From DASZBR01 sp035943935 (GTDB lineage Bacteria > Pseudomonadota > Gammaproteobacteria > DASZBR01): a stretch of 64,000 nt of DNA. The notes under the pieces were generated by a model. It saw only the letters and a list, made by a program, of their open reading frames with translations, was not told the DNA's origin and made no database searches. A program made the translations under genes and the position numbers. The stretch spans positions 93,237 to 157,236 of the forward strand of contig DASZBR010000002.1 in assembly GCA_035943935.1 (NCBI GenBank), written 5' to 3'. Below are positions 61,483 through 64,000 of the stretch, one piece after another (the first letter of the stretch is position 1; each line of letters opens with the position of its first letter).

Positions 61483-64000
61483 ATGCGCTTTCTCCGGCGC
61501 AATATGAACAATTTTATTTGTGGAAGTACGTATATCAACGCGACCTCCCCTTGCAACAGTGACTCTATCACCTAAATAAATATTATCTCCTGCTTTTAAC
61601 ACATGTCTTGAACCACCGATATTAATTTCAGTAACGGTTCCTGCAATATTGATCACTTTGCCAACAACGATTGCATGAGAGGAAGATCGATGCTTCAGAG
61701 ACAAGCGGCTCAATGCACGACTCTTACTAAACTCTTGCGAATTTTCCGGAACAACATGGACAATTTCGTTTGTAAACATTCGTATATCTACGCTACTTCC
61801 ACTATTTTCAGAAATAATGTTATCACCCAAATAGATACTATCTCCCACCGTTAATACACGAGTTGAGCCATCCATATTCACTTCAATGACTGTGCCAGAA
61901 ATGCCGATTACTTCACCCACCACAGTCATATGATTTATATCACCATAAAATAATTCACTGTTACTCATTCTTTCCGGCGCAATATGAAAAATTTCATCAG
62001 AGAAATATCGTATATCAGCGTTACCACCATTTTCAGAAACAAATTTATCGCTTAAGTATATGTAATCTCCCAATGATAATACGTGAGCTGACCCATCCTC
62101 ATTAATGTCAACCACAGTGCCTGAAATTTTGATGACTTCACCGACAACAACCGGAGTAACATGAAAAATTTCATCAGTGAAATATCGTATATCAGCGTTA
62201 CCACCATTTTCAGAAACAACGTTATCGCCTAAATAGATATTATCTCCCAAGGATAATACGTGCGTCGATCCATTCTCGTTAACCTCAACCACAGTGCCTG
62301 AGATCTTGATGACGCCACCAACAACGATTATATGATTTATATCACCATAAAATAATTTACTGCTGCTCATTAAAGGCATAGTCATCACATTAGGAATTCT
62401 TCCAGTATCTCCTGTTGATACCAATGGCGCTATCGTCAATAATCCTTTGTTGCTATACGTAATAGCGTAATTTCCTGGATTAAACGTTCCACCCGTGGCT
62501 GCTGAAGTGATAATTAAATACGGACTTCCAGCAACACTGGCGGTAGAAGGTGCACCCAAACTATTCAGTGTCACACGTCCAATGCTTTCGCCATTTTGTA
62601 ATCCACTTGCTGTAAATTCTGTGCCGGTGAACGTAGACGTTTGGCCAGACGTTTTGCTTTGGTTATTTGCGGTAATGATTAACGCTGCTGGATTAACAGT
62701 AAGCAATCCATTGCTATACGTAATGGTATAATTTACTAACCCTGTACCCATTGCTGCGGATGGAATAATCAAATATGGACTTCCTGCAACGTTTGCTGTC
62801 GCTGGAGAACCTAAACTTGTTAACGTTACACCAGTGACTGTATCGGGACCCACCAAACCAACTGCTGTAAATTCTGTTCCCATAAAATTAAATACGGTAC
62901 CATACGTTTTGCTTTGATTCGTGGCTGTAATAGTTAATCCGAAGGGTGTAACAGTAAACGAGCCGTTTACATAGTTAATCGTATAGTTACTTAATCCTGA
63001 ACCCAATGCAGCGCTTGGAGTAATAGAATATGGACTTCCTATAATAGTCGCAGCAGGTAATGTTGCTGCACTCGTTAATGTTGCTGAAGAAACACTGTCA
63101 GAATTAACTAATCCACTTGAAGTAAATTCTGTTCCTGCAAATGTAAACGAATTTCCATAAACCTTACTTTGATTATTCGCCGTAATCGTCAATGCTTTTG
63201 GTGTTACCGCAAACGAGCCGTTCGTATAAGCAATGGTGTAATTACTTAAACCTGAACCCACTGCTGCACTTCCTACAATCGAATATGGACTTCCCGCAAC
63301 GGTAGCAGTAACTGGAGTCGCAGCACTTGTTAAAGTAATTGAAGAAATACTATCGGCATTTACTAAACCATTTGAGGTAAATTCATTTCCAACGAAACTA
63401 AATGTAGAACCGTATACTTTAGTTTGGTTATTAGCAGTAATGGTTAACGCTTTTGGCGTCACTGCAAACGAGCCATTTGTATAAGCAATGGTATAATTTC
63501 CTAAACCACTTCCGACTGCTGCACTTCCAACAATTGGATATGAACTCCCCGCAACAGTTGCAGTAACTGGTGTTGCAGCGCTTGTTAAAGTAATTGAAGA
63601 AATACTATCGGCATTTACTAAACCATTTGAGGTAAATTCAGTTCCCGCAAACGTGAATGCTGAACCATATACTTTAGTTTGATTATTCGCTGTAATCGTT
63701 AATGCTTTCTGTGTAACTGCAAATGCACCATTTACATAGCTAAGCATATAATTGCCTAATCCACTTCCGACTGCAGCTGAGCCAACTATTGCATATGGAC
63801 TTCCAGCGACAGTTGCAGTAACTGGTGTTGCAGCGCTTGTTAACGTAATTGAAGAAATACTATCGGCATTTACTAAACCATTTGAGGTAAATTCTGTTCC
63901 AGCAAAACTAAATGCAGAACCGTATATTTTTGTTTGATTATTTGCTGTTATCGTTAATGCTTTCTGTGTAACTGCAAACGCGCCATTTACATAGCTAAGC
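61474..64000 (-). CDS. Large repetitive surface protein (MBG repeats, FecR-like modules), 3' part
   Basis: The frame is open from the right edge (first full codon at 63999) to the TAG at 61474-61476, more than 840 codons; the true start lies outside. Upstream codons continue in phase past the ATG at 63747, so that is not the start. Six units of about 85 residues (ALTITANNQTKVYGS, FTSNGLVNADSISSITLTSA) are MBG-type adhesin repeats. Then come four modules of about 60 residues (VVGEVIKISGTVVDINEDG, LSLGDNIYLGDNVVSENGG), which look like FecR-type or LapA/BapA-type retention modules. A surface adhesin is likely. Confidence 0.85.
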   Translation of the reverse strand, partial: LSYVNGAFAVTQKALTITANNQTKIYGSAFSFAGTEFTSNGLVNADSISSITLTSAATPVTATVAGSPYAIVGSAAVGSGLGNYMLSYVNGAFAVTQKALTITANNQTKVYGSAFTFAGTEFTSNGLVNADSISSITLTSAATPVTATVAGSSYPIVGSAAVGSGLGNYTIAYTNGSFAVTPKALTITANNQTKVYGSTFSFVGNEFTSNGLVNADSISSITLTSAATPVTATVAGSPYSIVGSAAVGSGLSNYTIAYTNGSFAVTPKALTITANNQSKVYGNSFTFAGTEFTSSGLVNSDSVSSATLTSAATLPAATIIGSPYSITPSAALGSGLSNYTINYVNGSFTVTPFGLTITATNQSKTYGTVFNFMGTEFTAVGLVGPDTVTGVTLTSLGSPATANVAGSPYLIIPSAAMGTGLVNYTITYSNGLLTVNPAALIITANNQSKTSGQTSTFTGTEFTASGLQNGESIGRVTLNSLGAPSTASVAGSPYLIITSAATGGTFNPGNYAITYSNKGLLTIAPLVSTGDTGRIPNVMTMPLMSSSKLFYGDINHIIVVGGVIKISGTVVEVNENGSTHVLSLGDNIYLGDNVVSENGGNADIRYFTDEIFHVTPVVVGEVIKISGTVVDINEDGSAHVLSLGDYIYLSDKFVSENGGNADIRYFSDEIFHIAPERMSNSELFYGDINHMTVVGEVIGISGTVIEVNMDGSTRVLTVGDSIYLGDNIISENSGSSVDIRMFTNEIVHVVPENSQEFSKSRALSRLSLKHRSSSHAIVVGKVINIAGTVTEINIGGSRHVLKAGDNIYLGDRVTVARGGRVDIRTSTNKIVHIAPEKAHTF
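62457..64000 (-). repeat. Tandem 255-bp MBG repeat array
   Basis: Six consecutive units begin at about 63993, 63738, 63483, 63228, 62973 and 62718, each 85 codons except the last, which is slightly longer. The first three or four are very similar (shared VNADSISSITLTSAATPVTA); the last two diverge. The array continues past the window. Confidence 0.85.

Noticed and set aside
63752..63937. Plus-strand frame opposite the adhesin
   Set aside because: Antisense shadow of the regular MBG repeats; no ribosome site.

Overview
The window is AT-rich, densely coded chromosomal DNA from a gammaproteobacterium, most likely of the order Legionellales (Coxiella/Legionella relatives). The evidence is a gammaproteobacterial core gene set (mraZ-rsmH-ftsL-ftsI-murE-mraY, glyW-cysT-leuZ-type tRNA cluster, mutS, ppk, hemF, pyrG). 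Two LbtU/DUF3573-like porins are present. Four copies of a tandem CTTAA-N6-CTTAA element match the PmrA box known from Legionella and Coxiella Dot/Icm effector promoters. No Dot/Icm gene itself lies in the window, so an intracellular lifestyle is inferred.

Layout. 1-259 is the start of an unknown protein behind a PmrA-like box. 436-9077 holds a spermidine/putrescine ABC operon (potABCD) running into pgk, pyk, a two-gene cassette of unknown function, ridA and fba. 9087-11858 carries two unknown proteins, the second behind a PmrA-like box. 11982-14877 (minus) is waaF-waaC (LPS core), a small zinc-finger gene and lgt. 14977-16425 is an accessory island: a small PmrA-boxed gene, a relic of the mraY 3' end and a leucine-rich-repeat protein. 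16438-22092 (minus) is the cell-wall/division cluster, with a MurE lacking its usual N-terminal domain. 22239-29618 holds ispA, SURF1, murF, two stand-alone receiver-domain proteins, pncC, mutS and sua5.

29651-34669 is accessory: a 547-residue unknown protein, an Abi/HEPN-type gene, a two-TM protein and an intact IS481-family element inserted in the last codons of that protein. 34709-40357 (minus) is a type VI secretion subset, tssJ-tssK-tssL-tssM plus one unknown gene. 40461-40565 is a tiny histone-like gene, followed by marC, a fourth PmrA-boxed gene and a nitrate/taurine-type ABC transporter without a binding protein. 45126-49876 (minus) has mdh, cysQ and two porins. 50202-50542 has three tRNAs (Gly-Cys-Leu). 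50642-61242 is metabolic: hemF, pyrG, a LysE exporter, a secreted protein, pncB, aconitase, hemB, ppk and a hotdog thioesterase. The window ends in a REP-like palindrome, a MITE-like inverted repeat and the 3' part of a large repetitive surface protein (MBG repeats followed by FecR-like modules) that runs past the right edge.

How the genes fit together. Most of the window is housekeeping: polyamine uptake, lower glycolysis, peptidoglycan, LPS core, haem, NAD salvage and central carbon. Small accessory islands interrupt it. The PmrA-like boxes sit only in front of unrecognised genes, which is the pattern expected of scattered Dot/Icm effector genes under one regulator.
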